The translations under genes and the position numbers were made by a program. Positions 19,070 to 27,424 of a DNA stretch of 64,000 bases are shown here, in pieces. Source of the stretch: Clostridiales bacterium oral taxon 876 str. F0540 (GTDB lineage Bacteria > Bacillota > Clostridia > Clostridiales > Clostridiaceae); the NCBI GenBank assembly GCA_000466585.1, contig KE993464.1, positions 343,985 through 407,984 on the forward strand. The letters are read 5' to 3'. The notes beneath the pieces were generated by a model. The model made no database searches. It saw nothing but the letters and a program-made list of their open reading frames with translations, and was not told the origin of the DNA. Numbering within the stretch: position 1 is the stretch's first letter; every line of letters begins with the position of its first letter.

Positions 19070-19825
19070 ATGATAGCATTTTTCAGATTGGTTATGGCGG
19101 ATTTTCAAAAGATCCGGAGAAGTTCAATACTTTGGATTCATGTTGTAATACCAGTATTGACTATAATAAATTTTCTTTCTTATTATTCCTTTTCAAAAGC
19201 CAGCACTTTTGGAAAAGTATCAGGATATATGGAGATGTTATCCATAGCTTTTCCTATATTGATTGGCGTTATAACTTCTGCCGCTGTAGAGCAGGAGTCA
19301 TCATCAGGAGGATTCCAAGAGCTCTTAATGTCAAAGCATAAATTAATGAGCTTTTTCAGTAAATTCTTTATGCTGCTATTATTAGCTTTCACAGCTCTTC
19401 TTGCAGCGGTAGGAGGCTTTGCATTGGGATTTAAATATCTTCTTAATCAGAATATTTTTGAGCCTGCTTTTTATATGAATATGATTATAATCTTGTTTGG
19501 AAGTGTGATTTTTCTTTATCTAATGCATACGATGTGTAGTTTTATATTTGGAGCTGGAGCATCTATAGGACTTGGTATTGCAGAAAGTTTGATTGCAGCA
19601 CTCATGCTCACAGGTCTTGGAGAGGGGATTTGGAGGTATATTCCCTGCAGCTGGGGAGGAAGGCTTTGCAATTACTATATGTTGATTGAAACGAACCGTA
19701 AAGAAGCCTTTATATTTATGAAAGAATTCCAAAACGGGAACTTAATATGTTTTATCACTACAGTTATTTTAATTATTATAAGCTTGATATGGTTTAACCG
19801 CTTTGAAGGAAGAAGAGAAGCTTAG
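19070..19825 (+). CDS. Lantibiotic-protection ABC permease (LanG/CprC-like)
   Basis: A 251-residue membrane protein with six predicted helices, the second permease of the exporter. The N-terminus FFRLVMADFQKIRRS is of the MutG-like type. The ATG directly follows the stop of the preceding gene (TAGATG), and AGGAGGCGAAG is placed just upstream. Like its partner it has no soluble domain of note. No terminator separates it from the regulator gene, 65 bp further on. Confidence 0.8.
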   Translation: MIAFFRLVMADFQKIRRSSILWIHVVIPVLTIINFLSYYSFSKASTFGKVSGYMEMLSIAFPILIGVITSAAVEQESSSGGFQELLMSKHKLMSFFSKFFMLLLLAFTALLAAVGGFALGFKYLLNQNIFEPAFYMNMIIILFGSVIFLYLMHTMCSFIFGAGASIGLGIAESLIAALMLTGLGEGIWRYIPCSWGGRLCNYYMLIETNRKEAFIFMKEFQNGNLICFITTVILIIISLIWFNRFEGRREA

Positions 19826-19860
19826 TTATACAATGTTATAAAGTTCTTGAATTGTATGTG

Positions 19861-19869
19861 TGGTATAAT
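19861..19869 (+). promoter_or_regulatory. Extended -10 promoter for the response regulator gene
   Basis: TGGTATAAT (19861-19869) is a perfect extended -10 element (TG-N-TATAAT) 21 bp before the regulator start. No good -35 is seen. This could give basal expression of the sensor pair independently of the transporter promoter. Confidence 0.5.
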
Positions 19870-19890
19870 TAAGTACAAGGAAGTGGTATT

Positions 19891-20550
19891 ATGGCAAATA
19901 TACTAGCTATTGATGATGAAATAGGAATTTTAGAACTTATAAAGGCCGCCTTGTCAAAGGAAGGTCATTATGTAACTATTGTCAGCAGGTTTTCTGAATT
20001 TCCTATAGAAAAATGTTCAAACTATGATTTGATCTTACTTGATGTAATGATGCCTGATATAGATGGATTTACTTTGTGCAAAAGCATTAGAGATTTAGTA
20101 GATTGTCCTATTCTATTTCTAACTGCCAAAACTATGGAAGAAGATATTATTAAGGGACTAAGTATAGGCGGAGATGATTATATAGCAAAGCCTTTTGGAT
20201 TGGGGGAGCTGCGTTCAAGAGTGGCCGCTCACCTAAGAAGAGAACAAAGGGAGAAACATAACAGCTTTCTTGCATCCGGTATTAAGTTTAATCTATCCTC
20301 AAAGGAAGCATTTGCAGAAGGAAAGCTAATTCCTTTTACAAAGAGCGAGTATGAAATCAGTGAGTTTCTTGCACTTCATCATGGGCAGGTATTTTCAAAG
20401 GAAAAAATATACGAAGCTGTATTTGGTTATGATAAAGAAAGTGATATTACCGCCATTGTAGAACATATTAAAAATATTAGAGCAAAGCTTTCAAAGTTTG
20501 ATATTTCTTCGATTGAGACTGTTTGGGGGATTGGCTATAAATGGGTATAA
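19891..20550 (+). CDS. OmpR-family response regulator (CprR-like)
   Basis: A 219-residue two-component regulator. The receiver has the acidic pair in IDDE, the phosphoacceptor in LLLDVMMPD (about residue 52), the switch threonine in FLTAKT and lysine in AKPF. A winged-helix DNA-binding domain occupies about 125-219. Start ATG follows AAGGAAG. It overlaps the kinase gene by ten bases. By genome order it should activate the upstream transporter genes, and the 11-bp tandem repeat at 17412 has the geometry its family binds. Confidence 0.92.
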   Translation: MANILAIDDEIGILELIKAALSKEGHYVTIVSRFSEFPIEKCSNYDLILLDVMMPDIDGFTLCKSIRDLVDCPILFLTAKTMEEDIIKGLSIGGDDYIAKPFGLGELRSRVAAHLRREQREKHNSFLASGIKFNLSSKEAFAEGKLIPFTKSEYEISEFLALHHGQVFSKEKIYEAVFGYDKESDITAIVEHIKNIRAKLSKFDISSIETVWGIGYKWV

Positions 20551-21917
20551 AAAGAAAGAAAAATCTTGGAAGTATATTTGCAAGTTATATAGTATATTTT
20601 ATTTTAGGAACTGTAGCTCTTGCAGCCTTTTATATAATTATATTTCTGTTTGCCATGAACAATAATGTAATATTGCCTTCTAATTATTTTGAAAAGAAGA
20701 TTGAAAGCAGCAAGGATAATATAATGAAAGCAGAAGTAGTCACAAAAGATATTGTACCTGAAGGATGTGATTACGGAGTTTATGATGAAGTAGGAAATAT
20801 GCTTTATGGGACCTTCAACAGTAAGACAGCTAAAACCGCTTGGGAAGTATATAAGGCGAATGAAAAAAGTTCATTAGGGAGCTTATACTATACGTCCATA
20901 TTACGAAGTAGCCAAGTTTGTATTGTTGAATATCCCCTAACAGCTCAATTTAAAAATCCTTTGATTAGAAAATACCTAGGAAGTCCTGAAGTATCTCTTA
21001 TTGCTATTTTTGTTCTGTCTTTCATAGGTGAGGTAGTGTTTTTGTCCTCTAAATTTGCAAGGTATTTTTCAAAAGAAATGAACGTTTTAATGCAGTCAAC
21101 AGAGGAAATAAAAAGACAGAACTTGGATTTTGAAGCTAAACATTCTAAAATATATGAAATTGAAGAAGTTATGAAATCTATAGATGATATGAAGAAGGCG
21201 CTAAAAGCTTCGCTAGAAAAGCAGTGGAATATGGAAAAATCACGAAAAAATCAAATTTCTGCTTTGGCGCATGATATCAAGACCCCTTTAACTATTATTA
21301 AAGGAAATGCAGAGCTGATTAAAGAAAGCTGTAAAGATGAAGATCAGGAAAAGTATAATGAATATATTTTAAAAAGTGTCGATGAAATACAGCACTATCT
21401 TAAAGTGCTTATGGATATTACAAAGTCCGAAGATTTGCTTATATTAAGGCCAAGTAAAATTAGTGCTAGAGTATTTGTAGACAATATAATGAATAAGGTA
21501 AAAGCATTAACCTCAGAAAAAGAACTTGAACTTATAAACGAAGAGGGAAGTATACCTGATTTCTTTTATGCAGATGAGGAGCTTTTATATAGAGCAATTA
21601 TGAATGTAATTACTAATGCAGTGGAGTACTCACCAATAAGTGAAAAGCTGATTTTTAGAGTGCAGGCAAATGATAAGAAGTTGGAATTCATTATTACTGA
21701 TAGCGGAAGAGGGTTTTCAGAAGAAGAATTAGAATTTGCTACGGAGCAATTTTATAGGGGAGATAAAAGCAGAAATTCTAAAAATCATTATGGAATGGGA
21801 TTATCAATCACAAAAACTTTTATAGCTATGCATAAGGGCAGTGTGGAACTATCAAATTCTTTAGAAACAGGTGGAGCTCAGGTAGTATTAATAATTCCTC
21901 TAAACAAAGGAATATAA
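20541..21917 (+). CDS. Sensor histidine kinase (CprK-like)
   Basis: A 458-residue membrane kinase. Two helices (about 15-38 and 148-170) bracket an extracytoplasmic region of roughly 110 residues, large enough to sense a ligand directly and unlike the loop-less BceS type. The H-box ALAHDIKTPLT places the phosphorylated histidine at H244. The N-box NVITNAVEYS, G1 DSGRGFS and G2 HYGMGLSI are intact. The translation start lies inside the regulator gene, so the two are coupled. It probably reads antimicrobial peptides and controls the adjacent exporter. Confidence 0.9.
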   Translation: MGIKRKKNLGSIFASYIVYFILGTVALAAFYIIIFLFAMNNNVILPSNYFEKKIESSKDNIMKAEVVTKDIVPEGCDYGVYDEVGNMLYGTFNSKTAKTAWEVYKANEKSSLGSLYYTSILRSSQVCIVEYPLTAQFKNPLIRKYLGSPEVSLIAIFVLSFIGEVVFLSSKFARYFSKEMNVLMQSTEEIKRQNLDFEAKHSKIYEIEEVMKSIDDMKKALKASLEKQWNMEKSRKNQISALAHDIKTPLTIIKGNAELIKESCKDEDQEKYNEYILKSVDEIQHYLKVLMDITKSEDLLILRPSKISARVFVDNIMNKVKALTSEKELELINEEGSIPDFFYADEELLYRAIMNVITNAVEYSPISEKLIFRVQANDKKLEFIITDSGRGFSEEELEFATEQFYRGDKSRNSKNHYGMGLSITKTFIAMHKGSVELSNSLETGGAQVVLIIPLNKGI

Positions 21918-21921
21918 AAGG

Positions 21922-21953
21922 AAAAGTGAAGGTAAAATAAAACCTTCACTTTT
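21922..21953. terminator. Bidirectional terminator between kinase and HAD genes
   Basis: AAAAGTGAAGGT pairs with ACCTTCACTTTT around an A-rich loop, serving both convergent genes; it reaches the last bases of the HAD gene. Confidence 0.85.
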
Positions 21954-22770
21954 AACATGCTTCATTCTCTTCTAATATGAACTTATCTATTACATGGGCC
22001 ACACCGTGCTCTTCGTTTGTAAGCGTAATGTAATCAGCAGCTTCTTTAACTTCAGGAAAAGCATTTCCCATAGCTACTCCAAGACCGGCAAATTTAATCA
22101 TATGAAGATCATTTCCCGCGTCCCCTATGCATATAACTTCTTCTCTCTTTATACCAAGCTTATCTGCAAGCAGTTCTACACCATAACCTTTATTAACTCT
22201 CTTATCTAGAAATTCAAGAAAGTATGGAGCACTTCTTAAAACAGAATATTTTTCATAAACCTCTTTAGGAAGCTTTGAAATAACCTCTGTAAGGTGGTTA
22301 GGTTCATCAATGAACATAATCTTAACTATAGTAGTATTTTTATTCAAATTATTAAAATCTACGAACTCTAAAGGTATATCATTTATATCGGCTTCAACTT
22401 GGCTGTATTTGCTCCATTTAGGTGTAATACAAGTATGATCAGTTAAAGCATGTATATTAACATTTAATTCCTGGCTTAGTTTATAAAGATAATCAATATC
22501 TTCAAGGCTCATGAGGGTTTGAGCTACAATATCTTTTGTTTTTGTATTTTGAACTAATGCTCCATTATAGGCTATCGCATAGTCATTATCATTTAATAGA
22601 TTCAATTCTTGCAGATATCTCTTTATGCCATCAACGGGTCTTCCGGTTGCCAGCACAACCTTAACGCCTTTATTTTTTGCTCTTTGTATTGCTTTATAGG
22701 TTTCTCTGGAAATAGTTTTATCTTCTCTGAGAAGAGTTCCATCCATATCAAGTGCTATAAGTTTGTACAT
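21952..22770 (-). CDS. Cof-type HAD-IIB phosphatase
   Basis: A 272-residue haloacid-dehalogenase phosphatase. Motif I DMDGTLL (D8, D10) holds the nucleophile and acid/base pair, ATGRP is motif II, and IGDAGNDLHMI near residue 220 is motif IV. The type IIB cap lies between motifs II and III. Family members dephosphorylate sugar phosphates, flavin mononucleotide or PLP with overlapping specificity, so no single substrate can be claimed. AAAGGAG precedes the ATG. It is the only gene on its strand here and has an unusual leader of about 225 nt made of repeated hairpins (22777-23000), suggesting RNA-level control. Confidence 0.9.
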   Translation of the reverse strand: MYKLIALDMDGTLLREDKTISRETYKAIQRAKNKGVKVVLATGRPVDGIKRYLQELNLLNDNDYAIAYNGALVQNTKTKDIVAQTLMSLEDIDYLYKLSQELNVNIHALTDHTCITPKWSKYSQVEADINDIPLEFVDFNNLNKNTTIVKIMFIDEPNHLTEVISKLPKEVYEKYSVLRSAPYFLEFLDKRVNKGYGVELLADKLGIKREEVICIGDAGNDLHMIKFAGLGVAMGNAFPEVKEAADYITLTNEEHGVAHVIDKFILEENEAC

Positions 22771-22776
22771 TATTTT

Positions 22777-23000
22777 CTCCTTTCTGTCGAAACACTGGGT
22801 AGTCTAGAGTGCTCGTTCCCACTCGCAAACTACCCGTGCAAGGTCATTTAGACCTTGCACCTCATTTCAGTCAAAACGGAGGGCAGCCAGAATCTGTTTG
22901 CTCCCGTTCATAGACTTCCCGTTAAAGTCCATTTAGAACTTTAACATCCTTCAATCTCAACACTGAGTAATTTAAAATACGTAGCATCTATAAGTTACTA
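22777..23000 (-). ncRNA. Repeated two-hairpin leader upstream of the HAD gene
   Basis: Read on the minus strand, this region holds two and a half copies of a unit of about 80 nt. Copy B has hairpin 1 GTGCAAGGTC-TAAAT-GACCTTGCAC (22860-22836), hairpin 2 closed by GGGTAGT (22835-22829) and ACTACCC (22803-22797), then tail AGTGTTTCGACAG. Copy A has GTTAAAGT...ACTTTAAC (22945-22921), a hairpin starting GGGAAG, then a tail ending TTTTGACTGAAATGAG. A third, 5'-most copy has only hairpin 2 (AGTAACTTA at 22999-22991 with TAAATTACT) and a tail. A diverged copy is on the plus strand at 37612-37696. I do not recognise the family. Confidence 0.65.
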
Positions 23001-23005
23001 ATATT

Positions 23006-23014
23006 ATTATAGCA
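23006..23014 (-). promoter_or_regulatory. Extended -10 promoter for the HAD leader
   Basis: On the minus strand TGCTATAAT (23014-23006) is a perfect extended -10 element. Transcription would start near 22999, exactly where the first hairpin of the repeated leader begins. Confidence 0.6.
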
Positions 23015-23213
23015 TCTGAGGCTAAAAAATAAATGGAAGCAAGTTACATGTAAATGTATACACCGATATAATTGTTGAAATAAAATATATAAACTGATAT
23101 AATTTTGTGTGGTTTAAGAAAAAATTATATTATTGTGAATTAATAATTAAGGAGATATTCCAATGTAGATAAATTATTGATGATTATAATAAATTAAAGA
23201 AGGAGAGAAAATA

Positions 23214-24809
23214 GTGGCGGATTTAATTAATGAAATAGAGAAAAGAAGAACCTTTGCTATAATATCACACCCGGACGCTGGTAAGACAACACTTACAGAA
23301 AAGCTTCTTTTATACGGGGGAGCTATTAGACTTGCTGGTTCCGTAAAAGCTAGAAAAGCTTCAAAACATGCAGTTTCAGACTGGATGGAAATAGAAAAGC
23401 AAAGAGGTATTTCTGTTACCTCTTCCGTAATGCAGTTTAATTACGAAGGCTACTGCATTAATATTCTTGACACTCCAGGTCACCAAGACTTCAGCGAAGA
23501 TACTTATAGAACTCTTATGGCCGCAGACAGTGCCGTAATGGTTATTGACGGAGCAAAAGGAGTAGAGGAGCAGACTAAAAAGCTATTCCATGTATGTAGT
23601 CTTAGAGGCATACCGATATTTACCTTTATAAATAAGATGGATAGAGAAACTAAGGATCCTTTTGAGCTTTTAGAGGATATTGAAAATGAACTTGGAATAA
23701 AGTCTTATCCTATGAACTGGCCTATAGGTACAGGAGCAGATTTTAAAGGTGTTTACGATAGATCAAAAAATGTTATTCAGGCTTTTGATGGGGGCAATCA
23801 CGGACAGACTCAAGTTGAATCTGTTGAAGGAAATATAGAAGATAAAGTGTTTAATGATTTGCTTGGAGAACCTCTTCATAATAAGCTAATAGAAGACATA
23901 GAGCTTCTTGATATAGCAGGAGACGAGTTTAGTTCACAAAAAGTTAGAAATGGTGAACTTACTCCGGTATTTTTCGGAAGTGCACTAACCAATTTTGGTG
24001 TTGAACCTTTTCTTCAATATTTCTTGGATTTAACAACTTCACCGCTTTCAAGACAATCAGATCAAGGTGAAATTGATGTATTTCAACCTGAGTTTTCTGC
24101 TTTTGTATTCAAAATTCAGGCTAATATGAATCCGGCTCATAGAGATAGAATTGCTTTTATGAGAATATGCTCCGGTGAGTTTAAAAAGGGCATGGAAGTT
24201 TACCATGTTCAGGCAGGAAATAAAGTAAAACTTGCGCAGCCACAGCAATTTTTAGCTCAGGATAGAGAAATTATTGACGAGGCCTATGCTGGAGATATAA
24301 TTGGAGTATTTGATCCGGGAATATTCAGCATTGGGGATACTCTATGTGAAAGTTCTAAAAAGTTTAAATTTGAAGGAATCCCAACCTTTGCGCCTGAGTA
24401 CTTTGCAAGGGTAAGAACTGTAGACACTATGAAAAGGAAACAGTTTATCAAGGGTATTACTCAAATAGCTCAGGAAGGTGCAATCCAAGTATTCAAAGAA
24501 CTTTATATAGGTATTGAAGAAATAATTGTGGGTGTTGTAGGTGTGCTTCAATTTGAAGTTTTGGAATATAGATTAAAGCATGAATACGGCGTTGACATTA
24601 AGATGGATAGATTGGCCTTTAGATTCATAAGGTGGATTGAGAACACAGACATCGATGTAGAAAAATTAAATTTAACCAGTGATACAAAGAGAGTAAAGGA
24701 CTTTAAAGATAGAAATCTTTTGATATTCCAAAGTGACTGGGCGATAAGCTGGGCTCTTGAACATAATAAAGGGTTAATATTGTCTGATATCGCTAAGAAT
24801 AACGACTAA
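23214..24809 (+). CDS. prfC: Peptide chain release factor 3
   Basis: A 531-residue translational GTPase that removes RF1 or RF2 from the ribosome after termination. The G domain has HPDAGKTTLTE (G1), the RGISVTSS switch region, DTPGHQDFSED (G3) and NKMDRE (G4), in the RF3 rather than EF-G arrangement, and the length matches RF3. It starts with GTG at 23214 behind AGGAGAG. It forms a single transcription unit, closed by a long bidirectional terminator. Upstream, AT-rich repeats resembling TGATATAATT at about 23080-23103 may contain its promoter. Confidence 0.95.
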   Translation: MADLINEIEKRRTFAIISHPDAGKTTLTEKLLLYGGAIRLAGSVKARKASKHAVSDWMEIEKQRGISVTSSVMQFNYEGYCINILDTPGHQDFSEDTYRTLMAADSAVMVIDGAKGVEEQTKKLFHVCSLRGIPIFTFINKMDRETKDPFELLEDIENELGIKSYPMNWPIGTGADFKGVYDRSKNVIQAFDGGNHGQTQVESVEGNIEDKVFNDLLGEPLHNKLIEDIELLDIAGDEFSSQKVRNGELTPVFFGSALTNFGVEPFLQYFLDLTTSPLSRQSDQGEIDVFQPEFSAFVFKIQANMNPAHRDRIAFMRICSGEFKKGMEVYHVQAGNKVKLAQPQQFLAQDREIIDEAYAGDIIGVFDPGIFSIGDTLCESSKKFKFEGIPTFAPEYFARVRTVDTMKRKQFIKGITQIAQEGAIQVFKELYIGIEEIIVGVVGVLQFEVLEYRLKHEYGVDIKMDRLAFRFIRWIENTDIDVEKLNLTSDTKRVKDFKDRNLLIFQSDWAISWALEHNKGLILSDIAKNND

Positions 24810-24814
24810 TTTTA

Positions 24815-24868
24815 AAAACCATATAAAACGGAACAGGTAATAGTACCTGCTCTGTTTTATATGGTTTT
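24815..24868. terminator. Bidirectional terminator between prfC and FAD oxidoreductase
   Basis: AAAACCATATAAAAC and further bases (GAACAGGTA) pair with TACCTG and GTTTTATATGGTTTT. The stem of about 24 bp is flanked by A and T runs on both sides. Confidence 0.9.
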
Positions 24869-25895
24869 ATCTATTAAAACTGAAAATTTCTGCATCAGGA
24901 TTGCTTTCGTACAATATAAGATCTTTTATTATCTGCGCACCATAAGCAGCAAGTGTTTCACCATTTCCACCAAGTCCTAAGTTGAAGTAACAATTAGGCA
25001 AGGAAGTATATGTACCTATGTATGGCAAGCTGTCCTTTGTTTCAGGGTAAGAACATTTCCAAATGTAATCTGCAGTAATATTTTTAATATCTGGAAACAT
25101 GGACTTAAGATCATCAATAATTCTTGAAGCAGTTAAGCTTTGTTCATCATCAGTTCCATAAGCTTGAGCAAGTATTCTGTTTCCATATGCAACACGAATA
25201 TTGTAGTATAGATCATTAGGCTTGAAGCACATACACTTTTGTGCAGCTCCATCCACTTTATCTAATTTATTTGTAACTATAGTCACAGATGGTCTATATT
25301 TCACTATTTCATCTTTAATTAGTTTTAATGCAGACTGACCTGCGGTAAATACGATTTTTTTGCAGGTAATATGAAAGTCGCCTGCATTAACCCGTATTTT
25401 ATCAGGTGCATAATCAAAGCTTAAAAGAGAAGTATTTTCGTAGATAAGAGCACCTTTTGAGGCAGCAGTTTTTAAGATTGCGTGACAAAACCTAAAAGGA
25501 TCAAGTAGTGCATGAGAATCTTTTGTCTTCTCGAAGCCGCAGTCCTTATGAATATTTGATAATATATTTTCAATATCATCAATAGATTTAAGGCAAAGCT
25601 TAAATGCTCTTTCAGCATGGTTCTCACCTATAAGCTTGGAAAGATCATTAATTGATTTATCAAAATAAGGCTTTAAAATTCCTGAGCTTAATAAAGTACT
25701 TCCTTGACCGATTTTGCTTTTTTCTATAAGAACCGTATTTAACTTATATTGTGAAAGATAATAGGTAGTTAATGCCCCAGAGATACCTCCTCCTACAACA
25801 ACTACATCACAGTCGGTGTTAGAAGTTAGTTTAGGATAATTTTTATAATTTTCATCTATATTATTCCAATAAGTTCTTTCTTGTACAGTATTCAT
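24867..25895 (-). CDS. FAD-dependent oxidoreductase (DAO family)
   Basis: A 342-residue flavoprotein with the Rossmann dinucleotide motif VVGGGISGALTTYYL at about 33-47 and the acidic end of the second strand at LIEK. The closing segment YFNLGLGGNGETLAAYG fits the D-amino-acid-oxidase/glycerol-3-phosphate oxidase fold, in which the isoalloxazine lies near the C-terminus. Family members oxidise amino acids, sarcosine or glycerol phosphate; the substrate is not evident. ATG follows AAAGGAG. It lies just downstream of the small membrane gene on the same strand, separated by a hairpin. Confidence 0.8.
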   Translation of the reverse strand: MNTVQERTYWNNIDENYKNYPKLTSNTDCDVVVVGGGISGALTTYYLSQYKLNTVLIEKSKIGQGSTLLSSGILKPYFDKSINDLSKLIGENHAERAFKLCLKSIDDIENILSNIHKDCGFEKTKDSHALLDPFRFCHAILKTAASKGALIYENTSLLSFDYAPDKIRVNAGDFHITCKKIVFTAGQSALKLIKDEIVKYRPSVTIVTNKLDKVDGAAQKCMCFKPNDLYYNIRVAYGNRILAQAYGTDDEQSLTASRIIDDLKSMFPDIKNITADYIWKCSYPETKDSLPYIGTYTSLPNCYFNLGLGGNGETLAAYGAQIIKDLILYESNPDAEIFSFNR

Positions 25896-25920
25896 TTATT
25901 AAACTCCTTTCAAAACATAA

Positions 25921-25952
25921 ATATCCAAGTTCATTTTGCGGAACTTGGATAT
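25921..25952 (-). terminator. Stem-loop between small membrane gene and FAD oxidoreductase
   Basis: ATATCCAAGTTC (25921-25932) pairs perfectly with GAACTTGGATAT (25941-25952). The T-run after it on the minus strand is poor, so it may be a partial terminator or processing hairpin. Confidence 0.5.
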
Positions 25953-25973
25953 GTTGATTAACAGCAAAGAGCT

Positions 25974-26129
25974 TTACATGGTCTTTCTTCGGCCAAACAG
26001 CGCATCTACTATAAATACAACAGCAGCCACAATAAGAAGCAGGTTGATTAAACCTCCACCTATTCTGAATATTAGACCGATTAACCAAAATAAAACTACA
26101 AATCCGCCTATCCAACGTAAAATAGTCAT
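25974..26129 (-). CDS. lmo0937-family small membrane protein
   Basis: A 51-residue protein of two hydrophobic helices split by a glycine hinge (FRIGGGLINL), ending in a basic GRRKTM tail. It matches the widespread lmo0937-type membrane proteins of unknown function. I chose the ATG at 26129 because AGGAGG sits eight bases upstream; longer readings begin in the promoter region. It is probably the first gene of a two-gene unit with the FAD oxidoreductase, though a hairpin separates them. Confidence 0.8.
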   Translation of the reverse strand: MTILRWIGGFVVLFWLIGLIFRIGGGLINLLLIVAAVVFIVDALFGRRKTM

Positions 26130-26298
26130 AATACATCCTCCTTTTAGTTGAGTAAATCTAGTATTTGCAATAGATAATGTAATTATAACTAATAATACAA
26201 TTTTAATTGTATCCATACACTTTAAAAACAATTAATAGGTGAGTATAATGTTAGTAGAGAAACAGCGCTGGAATATTTTTTTGATGGAGGGGTAAAGT

Positions 26299-26862
26299 TT
26301 GGAAAAGAGAGAGAATGTAATTAGAAACAGCAGAGTGCTGGATATTGTGCAAATTGGATTGATGACAGCTATTATATATGTAGCAACATATATCGTTCAT
26401 GTAAAAACCTTTATGGGAGTAATGCATGCAGGAGACAGTATGGTATTTTTAGCTGCAATTTTACTTGGAAGAAAAAAAGCTGCCTTAGCATCTGCTATTG
26501 GAATGTGCTTGTTTGATTTGACAAACGGATATGTAAATTGGGCTCCATTCACCTTTGTAATAAAAGGAGTTATGGCATATATTGCAGCTGTTATAGCCTA
26601 CAGAGGAAATTATAATGGTGAAAAGCTTTGGAATAACATTATTGCTTTTATAGCAGCAGGAATTTGGATGATTGCAGCTTATTTTTTAGGAGGAGCAATT
26701 ATTTTGACATTCCTAGAGCCCGAAAAACAGGCGTTTGTTCAGGGGTTAATAATTTCTGCAAAGGATATACCAACAAATATTGCACAGGTTATAATAGGAA
26801 TAGTTATTGCGGTTCCTCTTATTGGAGCACTTCGTAAAGCAGGAATAAAAAATGTAATTTAA
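26299..26862 (+). CDS. ECF transporter S component
   Basis: A 187-residue membrane protein with five or six helices. It is the substrate-binding subunit of an energy-coupling-factor vitamin importer and needs the shared EcfAA'T module encoded elsewhere. The A-I-x-x-A helix region (QIGLMTAIIYVATY) and the segment MHAGDSMVFLAAILLGRKKAALAS resemble the group with pyridoxine- and hydroxymethylpyrimidine-type components. The vitamin is not certain. It begins with TTG at 26299 behind GGAGGGG. No riboswitch that would reveal the ligand is visible in the 68 bp upstream. Confidence 0.82.
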   Translation: MEKRENVIRNSRVLDIVQIGLMTAIIYVATYIVHVKTFMGVMHAGDSMVFLAAILLGRKKAALASAIGMCLFDLTNGYVNWAPFTFVIKGVMAYIAAVIAYRGNYNGEKLWNNIIAFIAAGIWMIAAYFLGGAIILTFLEPEKQAFVQGLIISAKDIPTNIAQVIIGIVIAVPLIGALRKAGIKNVI

Positions 26863-26883
26863 CAATAAAAGAATTTAAGAATG

Positions 26884-26920
26884 TGCAGATTAAAGTTAAC
26901 TTTAATCTGCATTTTTTATT
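26884..26920 (+). terminator. Terminator of the ECF S-component gene
   Basis: TGCAGATTAAAGTT pairs perfectly with AACTTTAATCTGCA and is followed by TTTTTTATT. Confidence 0.9.
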
Positions 26921-26943
26921 TTGAAATGTTTTTGCAAATAAAA

Positions 26944-26965
26944 AAGAGAGGTTAAAACCTCTCTT
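26944..26965 (-). terminator. Terminator of the zinc-ribbon gene
   Basis: AAGAGAGGTT pairs with AACCTCTCTT across AA, and on the minus strand it runs into TTTTTATTTGC. Confidence 0.85.
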
Positions 26966-26970
26966 ATAAA

Positions 26971-27138
26971 CTAGAATCTTCTTTCTCTGCTGTTGTTCTT
27001 TTGAGCCTTTCTTGCTTTTCTGCATTCTGGGCATCTAACTGGATCATTTTCAAATCCTTTTTCTTTGTAGAAAGCTTGCTCGCCTTCAGTAAATACAAAT
27101 TCTTTTCCGCAGTCTTTGCATACGATGTTCTTATCCAT
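26971..27138 (-). CDS. Small zinc-ribbon protein
   Basis: A 55-residue basic protein with two C-x2-C pairs (C7/C10 and C36/C39) that should bind one zinc ion, followed by a very basic tail KARKAQKNNSRERRF. It fits the short zinc-ribbon domain family common in Clostridia, with no known function; the tail suggests contact with nucleic acid or ribosomes. AGGAGG is placed ahead of the ATG on the minus strand, and a clear terminator follows the stop. Confidence 0.85.
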   Translation of the reverse strand: MDKNIVCKDCGKEFVFTEGEQAFYKEKGFENDPVRCPECRKARKAQKNNSRERRF

Positions 27139-27424
27139 TTAAAAAATCCTCCTTTAATCTAGGGACTAATTTGTTCTTGGACTACTTCCCTTTTCTGATT
27201 AAAGGGGATAAAAGTACCTTGAAAAATTGACCCAAACAAATAATTGAGCCTTTGCTCAATAATTATTATAGCACAAGGGTATTAAAATACAATATGGTTT
27301 GAGTATTTTATAAAACTTTTTTGAAATTTATACATGGATTTCAAAGGATTTTTTTGGATAAATATTGATAAAATGAGTAAACTCTATTAATATATTGAAG
27401 TGTATAGAGGAAGGAGAGGATATT

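Noticed and set aside
25861..26136. Cysteine-rich 91-codon open frame on the minus strand
   Set aside because: It overlaps the lmo0937-type gene and the start of the FAD gene in another frame and has no ribosome binding site. Composition is that of a shadow frame.
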